Below, in pieces: positions 25,928 through 38,523 of a DNA stretch of 64,000 nucleotides; position 1 is the first letter of the stretch, and each line of letters opens with the position of its first letter. A program made the translations under genes and the position numbers. The DNA comes from Climacium dendroides. Taxonomy: Eukaryota > Streptophyta > Bryopsida > Hypnales > Climaciaceae. The notes under the pieces were generated by a model, which saw only the letters and a list, made by a program, of their open reading frames with translations, made no database searches and was not told the origin of the DNA. The stretch covers positions 22,634,047 through 22,698,046 of the forward strand of contig OX467087.1 of assembly GCA_950106755.1 (NCBI GenBank), given 5' to 3'.

Positions 25928-27590
25928 TCATTCTTGTACAGCTGTCTAGGCTCAAGTCTAATTGCTATGTATAAATGTACAAAAGTACAAAATGTAGTTG
26001 CAATCTAGACCACCACAGGTGTACAGATCTTGCAATCGGGAATGTAGATGTACCTCCAAACAGAAGTCCGTCGGAGAAAGATTCGAGAAAAATTCCTCGT
26101 GTAAAGTATCACTATGCAAATTTGCAAAAGAAGAGAATTAGAATCTAGACAATTATTTAAACTCGTCTTGTTAGCCCTCGGCGAGGAATTCTCCCGCATT
26201 GACCTATTCAATGCAAGCATGCAGACTTTTGATAATTTCAAAAGCTGTTTAGCCTAAGCATGCATTTATTTGGATAAGTTAGTCTCCTGCTAACAGCAAT
26301 CTACAAAAATTTAATCAGGGGTATCAGAGCGCGAGACTCTCAAATGCGAGACTTCTTTCGTTATCGAGCCCTACGCAATTCTGAGCACCAAATTCTAGTC
26401 GGAAATGCTCGCACGTAGAGTTTTGCAGTCTCGTTCCAGAATTGCCTCATATTGCGGAACACAAAAGTAACATCCCCTACTGCGGGAACTATGCTAATGC
26501 AAGATGTGTCGAGATGTGTCGGTGTCTTGTTCTCATACCTCACTAATTCCCAATTTGCAGAATGTGAACTCAGTAACGCAATGTCCTGCTCGGCACTTTG
26601 TGGGCAACATCAGAACCTGCGCAATACGTTGTCTTCATCCGGTTACTCAACACCCACATTCCTTAAACCCGTTTTCAAGGCTATTGCAAGTCTGACTAGC
26701 TAGGATCGTGGTCCACACTGTGAGTACAGTACAGTACAGCACCATTGAATGAACACCTAAACCCCTAAATCCATCCTCGAAGCCATACACAACTCTTAGA
26801 AGACGTGAATGGCCACGTTTAGAACCCCCGCACTACTGCCCTTCTTTCGCAGGGCCCTCCAGGGCCACACTTGGGGATCTCTTCCTTTACAAAATCATCT
26901 GGAAGCACAAGGTTCACATGCGTAGTCAAATCTCATTTTAAGATGCCTGTAAACTACGGCTACCACCCTTCATCCCCCAACAGCCCCAATGGTGGTGAGA
27001 AAGATACTGTCAAAGAACAATCTGGATGTCTCCACGTTACTACAAAAGAGCGACTTTACCATCTCAACCCTAAACCATCCAAACCGTTTAAAGAAAAGGG
27101 ATACTATGGCAGTATCACCAAGATAAATAAATTCCATCCCAAGATGGTTAACCGCCTCTATTAGTCTTAATTGCAAAGAATCTCTCTCATGCGATGCTCC
27201 AAATGCTGGGCTTAAATCCAATCAATGACATATAATACACCCTCTGAATTGACTCGAAAAAAGACTATCATCCAAATACCCAATCATGCATTGCTACTCG
27301 CAGATTGTAGCCAAGAGAAAAAATGAAATTCAAAAGGGTAAGTTATTGTACGTGCTACAGAACAAGTCAATATCTACACCTACATCCCGATGCTAGATCT
27401 CCAACGCACTCGGTACAGCATCACAGCCTACTATGAACTACACCATAAGAATGAATTCGTGGCTTCTTTTCTACCCACATTTACTGGTCGAGTTGGCGGA
27501 ACTCTGACCTCCACATTACTGTTAATGAAAACAATTACAGGTGTGCAGGTAGTAGCTCCCACTTCCATGCAGAAAGAATCATGCTTAAAC
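25928..27590. other. Intergenic between the tail-to-tail peroxidase and ACX genes
   Basis: It contains the 3' UTRs of both genes. The longest open frame (26871-27164, 97 codons) has no recognisable domain and no splicing partner. A primer-binding-site-like motif occurs near 26316. Confidence 0.4.
26316..26328 (+). other. tRNA-Met primer-binding-site-like motif
   Basis: GGGTATCAGAGCG differs by one base from the TGGTATCAGAGC that primes many plant LTR retrotransposons. It follows a stretch ending in CA, as an LTR would. No matching second LTR, gag or pol follows before the ACX gene, so at most this is a remnant. Confidence 0.2.
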
Positions 27591-27596
27591 CCTGCT

Positions 27597-30500
27597 CTAC
27601 AGCTTGGATTGTGGTCCCCACAAGTTTTGTGTCAGAAGAGGCTTCAGATAGTCTTCGTAGCCATCCACAACTACTGTATCGTTCAAAGTCTCTTTGAATG
27701 CACCCTTGTAGAGGTGAGTATATACATCACCGTCGTATCTACCTAGAGCTGAACCCAGGTAATCATCAGTGTGGTCGAAAGAATCGACCAATGCGACAGC
27801 GTTTGGTCGAATCTGCGCTCAGAAGACCAATCCCAAGTTAATACATGCAGAAACGAGATGACATCAATGTGAAGCAGTCAACCAGAAGGATTCTACTGCG
27901 TCTGTAAGAAAAAACGTTCTCTAGCTCCGGCAGAGCCAGCATAAATGGGATGGAATATAATTCTCTGAGAATCAACAGCTTCATGCATCACCCACTGATA
28001 CAGATCATTCAAATGTATCAAATAAAAGGTGCAGCAAAAGCCTGTGCAAAGTAACCTATGCCAAAACCTTCCATCTCAAATAACAGGCTGTAAAAGCTCA
28101 GAAGCTCAAGAGAACAAACCTTGTCAAACAACTGTTTCAATTGTTCCTTGGCGAGGGTGATCTGTTTTCCTGTCAAATAACCTGTTGCCAAGAAGTCTCC
28201 TGCGTTTTCTATTATTTGAAAAAGTGCATACGTATTACACAACACTTCCAGCTGTTCCTTAATGCCTCCACCAGGAATTTCTGTTCGTAAATGCTCAATG
28301 AACCTGGCCAAAGCCGTAAGTTAACAATTCATTGTAAGAAAAAGAACTGTACATGCAACAACAGATTAGTCTAATCCAACATACGAAATATCGATAAACT
28401 TGAATACAGTTTCTTTCAATATAACAACTGTGACTAAAATGGACGCAGTTTAGTAGTTTTGAGTTCACAAATAAGAGGAAAGACTGATGAGGACATGAGA
28501 TTAATTAAGAGAGAGCTCAGTTGAGCTTATGTAAAACATATCAAAACTATCAAAAAAGAAATATCGAGGCACTTACTTGGACACCACAATCAACTGACAA
28601 TGAGCACGAGCCGCTTCTACCAATTCAGGAGTGTTCTCTTGGAAATCTGTCGACAAAAAAGAGGATCAATGGATTTATGCCATGTTTGCAAGTACTGCTC
28701 AGCCGCTCTTTAAGATAGAGATCATGAACAACGCTCACAAACAGCACAAGGCTGCGCTCTCAGTTCCTCATGAAACTAGAAAACGCAAATAATGAGGGAA
28801 ACTGAATCCCAGATTCATAAGCTGATCAAGTACCGGGTCGAGTGACATGAATGCAGACTATATGTCAAGCAAAACACACATTTTACAGAGTTCTTAAGGA
28901 TTTCAACACAGGGAAAAGAATCAATAGGCTTCGATCTGCATGTAAAAGAGGACTTGCCAGCCTCTGATCCCGACCCGTTGGCCAACCGCAAAGCAGCTGC
29001 AGCAGCTTGGCGAGCAGATCTTGCCTCAAAAGCCTCCAACAAGACTGATGGATTTAGCCAATCGTGACCTGTCCAAGATAACAAGAGTCCTATTTAAGAA
29101 GTGCCATACTGCTGCACACACATTCATGCATATTTTCAACGCATAATTAGTTTAGTTGAGAAGCTAAAACAAATGCTGCGAAAAAGAACGTATGAATATT
29201 AACAAGCACGCAATTGAAACCATCTCGAAACTCCTTGAACCACAGGAAGATATGTGTACCTCGAGAAACCTTGCAGTTTTGGGTAGAAAGCTGTTTGACG
29301 TTCCCCAAATATGCAGCAGTACCAACAGGTTTGATATTGCCAATCTGTGATAGTGTCTTCAACAGAAAACGTGCAACCTGTTCCACCACAATGTCTAATC
29401 ATTAGATGAACACTATCGTGAACTGCAAAACTTATGAATATATACTTGCACATATGAGACAATTCATACAAGGTCATGTACTACACAAAAGCAATGACAA
29501 TCGTAAATAGTATAGTCTCCAAACTCCGGAAAATATACCAATACATTCACAAGCAACTTTAATCTGCCAATTTAGATAAATAGACATGAGATGAGTACTT
29601 GAAGCAAAAGTATCGTATTGTCGCCTTCATATGTGCAGGCAGGCACGTAGGAAGCATAAAGTTCGGGAAGACCACTTGCACATAGATAGCCGTGTCCCCC
29701 ACAAAGTTTTCGACATTGTTCAATACCATCCTGCATCAACTCAAGAAATTATAAATCACTGTGCATTCTCATGCATATAAAAACTGTCATTCGTGCTGAG
29801 GGAAAAAAGAAGGAAAAAGGACATTCAGACAAATGTGAGGAACTAAAAGGCAAGAGCATGAAACTTACAGCAGTAGCAGATGTTGTAATAGATTTCAACC
29901 CAGCAGTACAAGCATGCACCTCCGGCAAGGTAGAAAAATCATTGTTTTTCAAACGCTCCATTACGTCAGCGTACAATAATTTCATCCAGAAACCAACAGC
30001 TCGGTAGGCATATACAGTTGCCAGCAGTGGAAAGAGCCCAGATTGCTGTGTTCTATACTCTATAACCTGCAGCACATGTCATACAATGTTTCAAGATCTA
30101 TGACGAACAACCAACTACGACAGAAAATGAAAACAAATAATGAGGCAAGCATGGCAAAATTTGTTCAAAGCCAATAAATCCATCAAGCGTGCTCTAAATG
30201 CGCTACAAATTCAAATAAGTACAAAAATTGAAAACTTTGTTTTAAGGAAGATCAACATCACCATGACACGAACTCATGGTAGCTAAAGATGAAACAACGT
30301 TTAAGGCACCACTATGGTAGTAGAGAACGAAACAGTTTGAGTTTGCACAGAACTAACCTTGACCTCACCAGGCTCGTCTTTCTTGCCAAACTGACGACGT
30401 ACAGCGCTGTAACGAACAGCAATAGTAACCGCACGTGAAAGATAAATAGAGGCATCGACAATAATTCCTTGGCGAACGAAAACCATAGCTCCATAACCAA

Positions 30501-33500
30501 GCGAACGAGGCTTGTCTGATTGCACATACTTTCCATCCTTTGTAACCATGGCTAACCTGTCAAACTCAGTTCAACATTGTAACCAGGTGAGCACGGCATA
30601 ATGTTCGAATAAACACATCACAAGCCAATATTTTTTGTAAAATTCAAAAAACGAGCTCATCAATCTTCCTAACATTAAATTAGAATATCAACTTTCAAAT
30701 TGAACAAACATATCAAATTTTAGAAAGATCCAAGGTAGTACTTCATAAGCATGTTGTCACGTGGAATGCGAACATGATCAAATCGTAAAAAGCCATTGTC
30801 CATGGAATTGTATCCACCGTTACCAAACTTGACACCAATGTCTCCAACAGTTACATTAGGTAATGGCGTGTGATCCTCCAAGCTTCGGATTTGAGCAATA
30901 AATGCTGCATACAGAAAAATCCAGACTCGCCATGAGAATAAATATTATTCAACACAAACGCAAGATACAATACCAGAGAATTTCCATCCCTAAAAACATA
31001 AAATACCGTAAACATACAACACCATTGCCGACCATAACTGAGAACAATAATTTGCATCGACGACGCCAGGAAACCTGAATGAGGAAGTGAAAGTCTTACC
31101 ATGAATACCATGATCCTTGTTATCAGTTATCAGGCGAGCATACACAAGAGCATGCGTTGATGCCTTCCCGAGCCCCCCAGGCCACCACTGCAAAACACCA
31201 CACCATGAGCAATGAGATTGAGATCCCAAATCATTCCACAAGTCTTAAAGAAGCTGCTTAAGCCAATATGCAAAAGAAGTAAAAATTTAATATTTTCCAC
31301 AAGTCTTAAAGAAGCTGCTTAAGCCAATATGCAAAAGAAGTAAAAATTTAATATTCTGTAAAGTAGAAAAAAATTAACCCAACAGAATTAACATCTGCTC
31401 TCATAATAGAGAAAATTCTAAAACGCTGCCAACGGAACCCAGCAAAGCCAAGTGAAATAATCTAATCATTAATGATCATGAGAAGAATGTAAAGCAGACT
31501 GAGAAGGAAAAGGAGAAACAATTCATTCATAAGGATGTTCACTTACGTCTAATCAGAAGTTTCTTCCTCACCAAAAATAACTACTCTATAATCCAGTGAC
31601 CATTGACGACAATGATTAGTTTTAAGTGGACTATTGAGTGGCAGTCACCTTCGTTGATGTCACGTTTGGGCTGTTCATAACGAACTCATCAGTTGTAGGA
31701 TCAAACGTGGCTGTAGTTTCCAGCCCTTGTACATTTGAACCATGCCCAAGTTCTGTCTGGGCGTAACACCCAATTATGGACATCTTGTAAGCGAGAGGAA
31801 GCCATTTCTGCTGTTGCTCCTCGGTACTTTGGCCCTTGATGGCAGGAATGAACATGCCCTACGACAAGATGACGCCCATTTACCCATCTTGATCAGTCAA
31901 AATTTCCAGAATGTCGAGATAGGAAAAGAAATCTAACTGGCAGTCTAGTAAATTTCATAATTCAGGAATACACCCACGGTATTTCAGAAAAGGGATTATC
32001 TGTTCAACGTTAGTATAAGTTCTGTGTCGAGCTTCATGACGTCAAAGTAGGTTTCCTAAATATCAGTACAATGGTATTGGAATAAAGATACTAGGCATTA
32101 CCCAGTGTAGGTCGTTGAAATTAGGTTCATCAAGGAAATGTCGAAGCTTATAGCCCTCCTCCTCTGTAAGCACGAGACAATGCCTCAGAAATCGACACAT
32201 CCAGCAGATAAACAGCATCCATATTCTTGAAAATTAATACGAGTACGAGCTTACTCATCCTGATAAACCACCGAAATTACTGCCCAAGCAAGTCGGAAAG
32301 AATCCTCGCATGAAGAAAGGGACATCACTGACATATATTGAACATTTGCTAACTCAATAGATCCTACATTTTTTCTACGAATGATAAGCGTACTAATTTC
32401 AACCGAACCAGGAGTTTTGTTATCCATATATAACTGCAACCAAAGCAGAGCCATGCAAATGCGACAACGAAGATGGCACTCGTCGGGTAACTGCACGGTA
32501 AATCCATGCGCTTCACTCAGAAACTATTGCAGCCTAATATCTACCTCAACCTTACGCCTCTTTCGTAGGCGAAGGACATGAAAGAAAGAAGCACAAACTG
32601 GAATTAGCAGGAACCTAAAATTTTACCAGATAACCCTTGCTCTATAACAAGCTTCCATGCATGGACAGCCTTCCTGAGAGAGTTCTTGTAGAGATCCTTC
32701 CGAGCTAGCCTCACCCTGTCCTCTTTGGAGAATACCTGGAAAATGGCGCGCGTCAGTTCCATATAATTCCAAGCATCACAATGTCTGCAACTACGGCAGC
32801 CCACACTCCGAGCTCTTAAACCCCAAAGCAACTTGCGATCAGCAGATAACACAACATAATCAACTAATTGCCGGTCGATGATGATAATTTTTTAAATTTC
32901 AATCGCTGCTTATCATAAAATAAGATTACCGGTAATCCAGTATTACAAGGTCAATATTATTAATGAAGAAGCTTGGCTATGTCAGATCATTGAAAAATTT
33001 ATGATGCACGTAGCCAAATTGCTACTCTGAAAGTTCTAAAATAGTTCTGCTAAAGGAGACCTTCGGCACGAGTAGTCAAAATGCATGAGTTTCGGCTACA
33101 GAAAGTTAAAATAAGCCAATGTTTCTTAAGAAAATTTACAGATTTTGTAGCTTGATGCTTGAAATCTACACAAGTACCATAAAAATTGACTATTTAATGC
33201 TAATATGGTTAGCAAAAATAGCTATATCAAAAAATGAAAAGAAGAAAAAATGCAAAAATAAAATAAAATGAACCACCTGGTTCAGACCTTCCGAAATTAT
33301 AAACCGGAATATTTTGTACAATCATTCTCTGTACGCAGTTCATGGCGATATTCGTAAAGCAGCATTCTTTATCAATATACACGAATGTATTCTCTACTAG
33401 AAAATGGCAATTGTCTCAATCGTGGATGGCAAAGAGAGTAGTTAGGATAATTAATGAGAATTCCCCTGAAATGAGGTCGCTCTTTCCAACATCCGCAAAG

Positions 33501-33920
33501 TTTTGAAGTTAATTTCTATCGAACAACTTCACCGATATCCATCAAGTGGAGCGTCAACTTGTCGGATCAATCCTACTTAAGCGCTATTCTCCACTCCAAT
33601 TTCGTAGATCCGTCCACAAATCTGGAAAATAAGGAGCTGAAACGAACTACAATCCATGCCCTGCCCTTCTCAACCTTTCAGCACAAATTATCTTCTCCAA
33701 ACCCTTCAATAAACTCCAATTCCACCTTATAACCCCAGCGAAGCTCACGAAATCAAGAAATCACCATTCTAAGGGAGAATCATACCGGATCGTTAGCCAC
33801 GAGGTGCGCCATCTTCGTCGAAATTTCGTGTTCCCGCTGACCTCCTGCCAAATACACCTTCATAGTTTGCACATCGAACTGTGCCGTGGCCCGCTCCTCA
33901 GCCAAATAATCGACCGCCAT
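27597..33920 (-). CDS. ACX1: Peroxisomal acyl-CoA oxidase, ACX1/ACX5 type, 664 aa, 14 exons
   Basis: FAD enzyme of the first step of peroxisomal beta-oxidation: acyl-CoA + O2 gives trans-2-enoyl-CoA + H2O2. ACX1-type enzymes take medium to long chains and in flowering plants also serve jasmonate synthesis. Exons (minus strand, high to low): 33920-33786, 32735-32627, 32163-32102, 31858-31649, 31187-31100, 30904-30742, 30556-30358, 30066-29869, 29730-29599, 29377-29260, 29068-28958, 28646-28577, 28303-28120, 27812-27597. They keep phase throughout and sum to 664 codons, the usual length. Seen: [39 protein letters not shown] and WWPGGLGK (acyl-CoA dehydrogenase-fold N and middle domains), [20 protein letters not shown], and ACTYEGDN with the catalytic Glu near residue 423. 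The C-terminal domain has [10 protein letters not shown] and ends in SKL, a canonical PTS1. The intron after 28958 has a GC donor (CTG|gcaagt). The start is the only Met giving the conserved N-terminus. The gene runs tail-to-tail with the peroxidase. Confidence 0.96.
31234..31355. repeat. Perfect 61-bp tandem duplication in ACX intron 4
   Basis: Two identical 61-bp units (TTCCACAAGTCTTAAAGAAG ... TTTAATATT) lie head to tail at 31234-31294 and 31295-31355, inside the intron between the exons ending at 31649 and starting at 31187. Identity implies a recent duplication. Confidence 0.95.
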
Positions 33921-34059
33921 CGCGTCCTAATTTCAGCAAGCAAGTTCCACACAAGAAACTGAAAAACTCGACTATTAGGAAACTCAAACTGCAAATCATA
34001 TAGAACGGAAGCGCGACAAACTTTCTGTTGCTCGGGCAAAACAAGCTCCACAAAAGAAC

Positions 34060-36130
34060 GCTAAACGCTTAGAACGCGCACGAAGACCACAGTCGCTCTC
34101 GCTCGTCAGACTTTCGGTTGGATGAAACGGTGACAGACTCTTCCTTTATCGAGATGGTCGCTTTGAAGTTGGAGAAGAGCCATGTGCATTAAATTTTCTA
34201 CTGTGTGTTGGCACCTAATTGTGCAGAAACCGTCCCATCTAGATTCTCGTCTAAAATGTAAGTCCTGTGAACATGTGAGCATGGGGTTCATTTCAGACAT
34301 ACCCTGGGGGGAATGCAATTACGGGTGCACATTCAGCAAGTGCGTGATGCAAAAGGTGTCCCTATTTGGGGCAGTGAGTGGGCCTTGTCTTGAGAAATTC
34401 GAGGACCAATCACAACCCATGCACTCTTACACACCTCTATTAAATGTGTACCGTAGGAAACAACATTCCTATTTTTAGCATTTAAAAAATTCCTAGCATA
34501 TTTCATCCTTTGTCCCCTCCCCTAAGCATCCAAATTTTGGTCTTAAATCTCCTTTTGACCCTTAACAAGATTCACCAAAACTTAGACAATTTAGTAATGG
34601 AAACCATTCTCAAATGCTTGGTTGGTTGATTTTCAAGTTTACTCATTTTGTCAACTAGTCATCTTGTCATTTCACTATTACATTTCTTGCCTCCCAAGAT
34701 GGTTCAACCAAAGGACTCAGTCATCTATTGAACTTTCTCTTCCAAAATAAGTGTCTCCTTGATACTCATACTATTTTTGTTACATGCTTGTAGTATCTAC
34801 GCTAATAATGAAATTTAGTGTAACTACACTAATTGACTTGAAAATGCTATTAGTTTTTATTTTTAATGAAGATTTTTATCAAGAGATTTTATATCTACAT
34901 TGTTCAAAGAGGGAGGAGGTCTTTGTAAACACAATTGATAAAAATATTCATCAAGAGTAAAACCATATAGCATTTATAAATTCAATCCAACGAAGCAATT
35001 AAGGAGACATATTCAAGTGAACTAATGCTTTAATTTTACAATTTATCCAAAGGTGAAAAACACGTACCAACTTAAGTCCATCAAACACCCATGCATATAT
35101 CACATCAATGCACTTAGAGTTGTGGCAAGTACCCTAATTTTGTGGACATATAGAAAAAGCATTTAGAGGGCAAAAGCATTACAATCATTTGATGAATACT
35201 AAAGTTGAAATTCAGCTAGTAAAATTTTCATCAATTTACCTAGTTAGGCTAGATGATCTAATTTGCTTAATATCTAGATCTATATCCTAAAATTACACCC
35301 AAAATCGTAACTCTTTGGATATTACTAAATTTTACTATAAAATCTCTAATCATGCAAAAAATTGATTTGTAGTCTTAATCTTGAATGTACAAACAACATT
35401 GGTACATTGAAAAAAGCAAAATGTACCCTACCTTACTTATCTTCAATATGAAGACTATCCACGTGGCGGTGTGAGAATTGCCACCACTTTATTATTCCTG
35501 ACGGAGCAATGGCATTGTGTAGTAGTAGTTACGTCACAGTCAGGACAACCAGAAGGAGACTTTTTTGCATGGACAGACGCCCATCTTGAAGAAGTTTGAG
35601 TACAGAACTGTCTTACTTGAAAAACCTAAAAGACATAGCCTCTGTACTGTAAAAATTTGGGGTTGGTGTCAGGGATTTTTTTTCCAATTTTTTTTAACAA
35701 ATGGGAGACCCATTGCATTAAAAAAAACTCCAATACAAAACAGCCAAACCCGAAGGTTGGACAAAAGAAAAAAGAGCGAGGACACACAGAAAAGAGAAAA
35801 GAGCACAAGAGCAAGAAGAGCTAATAGAACTGACAAACTAGAGGACCACTACCAGTCCATCTAATGTAATCCCCGTCCCGAAGGGATTTGTTTATTCAGT
35901 TTTTTTAAGTGCCAAACTGGCAGTTTGAAATTTTTTAGTGGTGCTCCAAATTTTTGCATTCATCTGCATATTGGATAGAAAATATCACATTAGCACACAT
36001 TACATGTCTATAATTATATTTTCATCCAAAATTTGGTGATTTCATCCAAGTTTTTTTTTAATTCAAGGTTTTATGATAAAAAAAACTTCGCAACTTTTTG
36101 CCATTTTATAGTCAAATTAATTTTTTTGAG
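34060..36130. other. ACX upstream region and intergenic
   Basis: The first few hundred bases left of ACX exon 1 (34-34.4 kb) are moderately GC-rich and probably hold its promoter. The rest is AT-rich without genes. The stretch 35725-35840 (CAGCCAAACCCGAAGGTTGG, then Lys/Arg-type A/G-rich sequence) resembles 9695-9760 (CAGCCAAGCCCAAAGGCTGG) and marks a further dispersed repeat. Confidence 0.4.
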
Positions 36131-36138
36131 TGCAATTT

Positions 36139-36291
36139 GGCTCTAGAAAGCCCCCCAAAAGCCTTGGTTGGAGTCCAAAGAAATGGAGTGTTTTGATTAG
36201 GTCTTTGTTTTGGATTCATAGCTATCTTTCCAATCAAAACATTGCATTTCATTGGACTCCAACCCAAAGTTTTTGGGTATAAATAGGCCCT
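36139..36291. mobile_element. Palindromic MITE, about 150 bp
   Basis: CTTGGTTGGAGTCCAA pairs with TTGGACTCCAACCCAA, and GAGTGTTTTGATTAGG with CCAATCAAAACATTGC; the centre is near 36217. The right end abuts a TAAGGTA family C fragment. Confidence 0.7.
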
Positions 36292-36490
36292 TAAGGTAAA
36301 CAACCAACCTATGATAGGCAAACCACCCAATGTAGATCACTAAGAAATACCACCTATTACTAACAATCTTTCATGGACCCATGACAAAATGTTCACAAAA
36401 AATGAGGTTTGGATTAAGTAGGTTGAGCTAGTGGCCACAATCAATAACTTTGTGTTTGTTGTTGCAATCATTATTGAATAAATTGTTTAT
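36292..36490 (+). mobile_element. Family C element, 5' fragment
   Basis: It starts TAAGGTAAACAACC and keeps family blocks such as GTAGGTTGAGCTAGTGGCCACAA up to about 36490, where similarity ends. Confidence 0.55.
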
Positions 36491-37822
36491 ACTACATTGA
36501 ATTAGAAAACACCATATACTTGGTTCATACAAGGAAATTGGGATGTGCATACAAACTTGTGTCGATAGCATGTAATAATGACCTCATGGTACTTAGAGCT
36601 TAGAGGTGACCTTCATTTTCCAAGCGTGACATCTATTTCATTTGACTTGCTCTTCATTCCTTAGACAATCAATGACATGTATTCATTGATTGATAGGAGG
36701 ACAATAAGTGGATGCAGGGATGGATGAGGTTAGTAGATAATAGAATGTAGTATGATAACAAGCTATGTTAGTCATCATGTAGAAGTACTTTGACTTTGAC
36801 CTATATATGTGATCATATCTTGATATTTGAATGCACTTCTATCTAATCTCATGTGCTTCACTAAATTATACTATAATTGACCTAAAATGCAAGTACATGC
36901 CCATATAATGGTCTATAGAATACATTTCAAAGTCCCATGTTTTATTTTAAAAATTGAACGATTTGCATTGATCTATTCTATGGCATAACTATTCTTAAAC
37001 CATATTGATATCCAATACATTCATTTTTCCTTGTCAAATACTCCCTCTCTCCCTTTGAAACCCTCCAAGTCAAGCATAATTTATGTCCCACTAAAAGCTT
37101 CATTTATTGATTTTGACCATTGAGTGAGCACTGGTTGTGTTAAATGATCTTGTAGGGGCAAGGGGCAAGCAATCAAGGAGCATTCTTCTCCTAGCAAGCT
37201 TGACCTTGTCCATACTGAAGGCACTTTGTACTTGCTGCTTCTTCAAACAATCATATTGACAATGGATTTGGTAACTACTTTGGTGCTATGAAGATTTGTT
37301 TATAAAGGGGGCTAGGTTTCCTTGTTATAAGTATTTAGGTTTGGAGTAGATATTTCTAAAGTCCCATTGTTGCCACGAACCTTGAAATCATCAGGAATAA
37401 AGAGTTGGCAACATTTACAAACAATGCTAAAATATAATACTTTCTACATAAATTTTGCAAGCTTGAATGATGGCATTTAAACTAGAGATTTTACATAGAT
37501 TTAGGGGATGGATTATTGATTCTTGAATGTACATATCATTGGCACAAAGACTAAAAATACAATTAATCCCTTGTAGAGAAGGGCTTTAGAGGTTTTTAGA
37601 GGGACATAGGGAATATGAATTTTCGCACTTTTTGTGGACTCAGTTGATTTTTCATTTCCTTTAAGGATTAATTAATTATGGAAACTACTCTTAAGACCCC
37701 ATAGACTACCAATAGTATATATACAAATGACCAGAAAAATTTCATTGCTAAACCATGCACTAAACATAGTTCACTTCAATTACAAATTCCAGCAACAAAT
37801 GAGTTAGTGCATAGTGAAAGGT
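36491..37822. other. AT-rich intergenic, no gene seen
   Basis: No supported coding frame, RNA gene or clear repeat was found. Confidence 0.45.
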
Positions 37823-38301
37823 TAAGGTAAAACAACCCATTGCGATTAAATGAGCCATTGCGGTCACCTAGGAAATGATCCCATTGTGTGGGGGGGTTTA
37901 GTATGTGAGATGATGGGCCATAATGCATGTCTTAAATGATAGTAATGGAGTGAATAGTGACCTCATTAGGAACTTCTAACTTTTCAATGTGAAATTCATT
38001 GTAAAAAATTACTTTTTAGGCCTTTCATGATAGAAAATATTGTGACTGCATTAGGTAGTAAGATGAGCATTATGGATTCAGATTTTGTTAGTTATGGGGT
38101 AGTCTACAGACTCTTTTGGGCCATGATTCACCGAACACTTCAAAAATTCATACCAAATTCATACTTTGTCAAAAAAATATAATTTCAATTGCACTTGCTG
38201 TTTCTCACACTTGCACTAATGTGGGAAAAAAAATTGAAAATTTTCAGCAACAAGATGGTGTCAAACTCCTCATTCTGACCACAATGGGCTGTTTTGCCTT
38301 A
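37823..38301 (+). mobile_element. TAAGGTA family C element, about 479 bp, near RPS19
   Basis: The ends TAAGGTAAAACAACCCATTG and CAATGGGCTGTTTTGCCTTA are inverted repeats. Its right end is 222 bases before the RPS19 start codon, so it lies in or next to that promoter. It carries TGGGCC near 38117, the core of a motif common in plant ribosomal-protein promoters, but whether this matters is unknown. Confidence 0.9.
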
Positions 38302-38402
38302 CTGTTTGATGAATGGTGTGTCAGTCATGGGCAGTTGACGGAGAGGACGATGTCGCTGGACCGTCAGATTAAAGAGAGAAGACGGAATCGGGCCGTCCAA
38401 AG

Positions 38403-38409
38403 TTAGGGT
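38403..38409 (-). promoter_or_regulatory. telo-box-like motif upstream of RPS19
   Basis: TTAGGGT, the reverse complement of the ACCCTAA telo-box core, lies 115 bases before the start codon. telo-boxes are common in plant ribosomal-protein gene promoters. Single short match. Confidence 0.4.
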
Positions 38410-38523
38410 AACGAGGGGGGACTTGTCAAAGGGAAGAGAGGAACCCGGCGTCGAATCCTTTTCGTCTGCGAGTCTGCTTCCCTAGCCAAGAGCTTGCGGG
38501 ACGCCCGTCGTAGCACCCCCACC

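Noticed and set aside
26320..26378. Possible tRNA gene (GGTATCAGAGCGCGAGACTC ...)
   Set aside because: The D-arm and acceptor stem do not pair and no GGTTCRANNCC T-loop follows at the right distance.
33860..34051. 63-codon minus frame over the ACX start
   Set aside because: It is an out-of-frame reading of ACX exon 1; the in-frame reading from 33920 gives the conserved N-terminus.
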